Source: Catellatospora sp. KI3
Lineage (GTDB): Bacteria; Actinomycetota; Actinomycetes; Mycobacteriales; Micromonosporaceae
Reading direction: 5' to 3'
Length of the DNA: 64,000 nt
Assembly: GCF_029948125.1 (NCBI RefSeq)
Contig: NZ_JASAMB010000009.1
Span: forward strand, 1 to 64,000
The notes under the pieces were generated by a model that was given only the letters and a program-made list of their open reading frames with translations, was not told the DNA's origin and did not search any database. Positions within the stretch are counted from its first letter, which is position 1; each line of letters begins with the position of its first letter. Below are positions 63,922 to 64,000 of this stretch, one piece after another. A program made the position numbers and the translations under genes.

Positions 63922-64000
63922 GCACGTGGCCGACCCGGGATCCGGCAACGGCCCCGGGCGGTGGCGGCGGACGTCATACGCTCGGTCTGGGCGCGGCACC

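Overview
This is a 64 kb window of very GC-rich actinobacterial chromosome with strong third-position G/C bias. The organism is inferred to be a Micromonosporaceae-type filamentous actinomycete (Catellatospora/Actinoplanes-like). The reasons are the many secreted multidomain glycosidases with discoidin and ricin-B modules, a SARP/AfsR-type giant regulator, NRPS-like genes, abundant leaderless start codons (TANNNT, 6 nt, then A/GTG) and families of intergenic palindromic repeats. No rRNA, tRNA, CRISPR array, insertion sequence or phage gene was recognised.

Layout. 1-4.7 kb: the tail of a sugar ABC importer, a GntR regulator with a membrane partner behind a double palindromic operator, a small potassium channel and a VOC protein. 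4.8-8 kb: a UvrA-like ABC ATPase converging on an SDR. 8-14 kb: a secreted-protein island (DUF305-like, discoidin-DUF1996, discoidin-GH3) with repeated LacI-type operators of the TGGAGAGCGCTCTCCA class. 14-22.5 kb: an AfsR-like regulator, a DrrAB-type exporter, small genes, a hydrolase with an in-frame stop, and an aldo/keto reductase. 22.9-27.7 kb: a 1428-residue GH87-like alpha-1,3-glucanase and a small Cys-rich secreted protein with another LacI-type operator. 28-29 kb: a non-coding stretch full of repeats.

29-37.4 kb is a coherent glycerol/dihydroxyacetone locus: HPr and DhaM on the minus strand, divergent from DhaK-DhaL-EI, then GlpF, GlpK and GlpD. It imports glycerol, phosphorylates and oxidises it, and phosphorylates dihydroxyacetone with PEP-derived phosphate through a DhaM that is split into three separate genes.

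37.5-44 kb holds small hypothetical genes, a PIMT-like methyltransferase, a collagen-like secreted protein, a GNAT enzyme and a Ser/Thr kinase with a CBM2-like exported domain. 42.8-48.8 kb looks like a compact, unrecognised biosynthetic locus: a degenerate argininosuccinate-synthase homologue and a sulfotransferase, divergent from an adenylation-thiolation-reductase protein followed by a LysE-type exporter. A secreted GH2 enzyme with two ricin-B modules follows. 51.8-64 kb carries small enzymes and regulators, including a stand-alone NRPS condensation domain, and ends with an NmrA-like reductase behind a double operator.

The most unusual non-coding signals are a 64-bp palindromic repeat present at four sites, all between convergent genes; a second GGGGCCC-centred repeat family (four copies); and the palindromic operator arrays. 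All functional assignments rest on reading the sequence; no database search was run.
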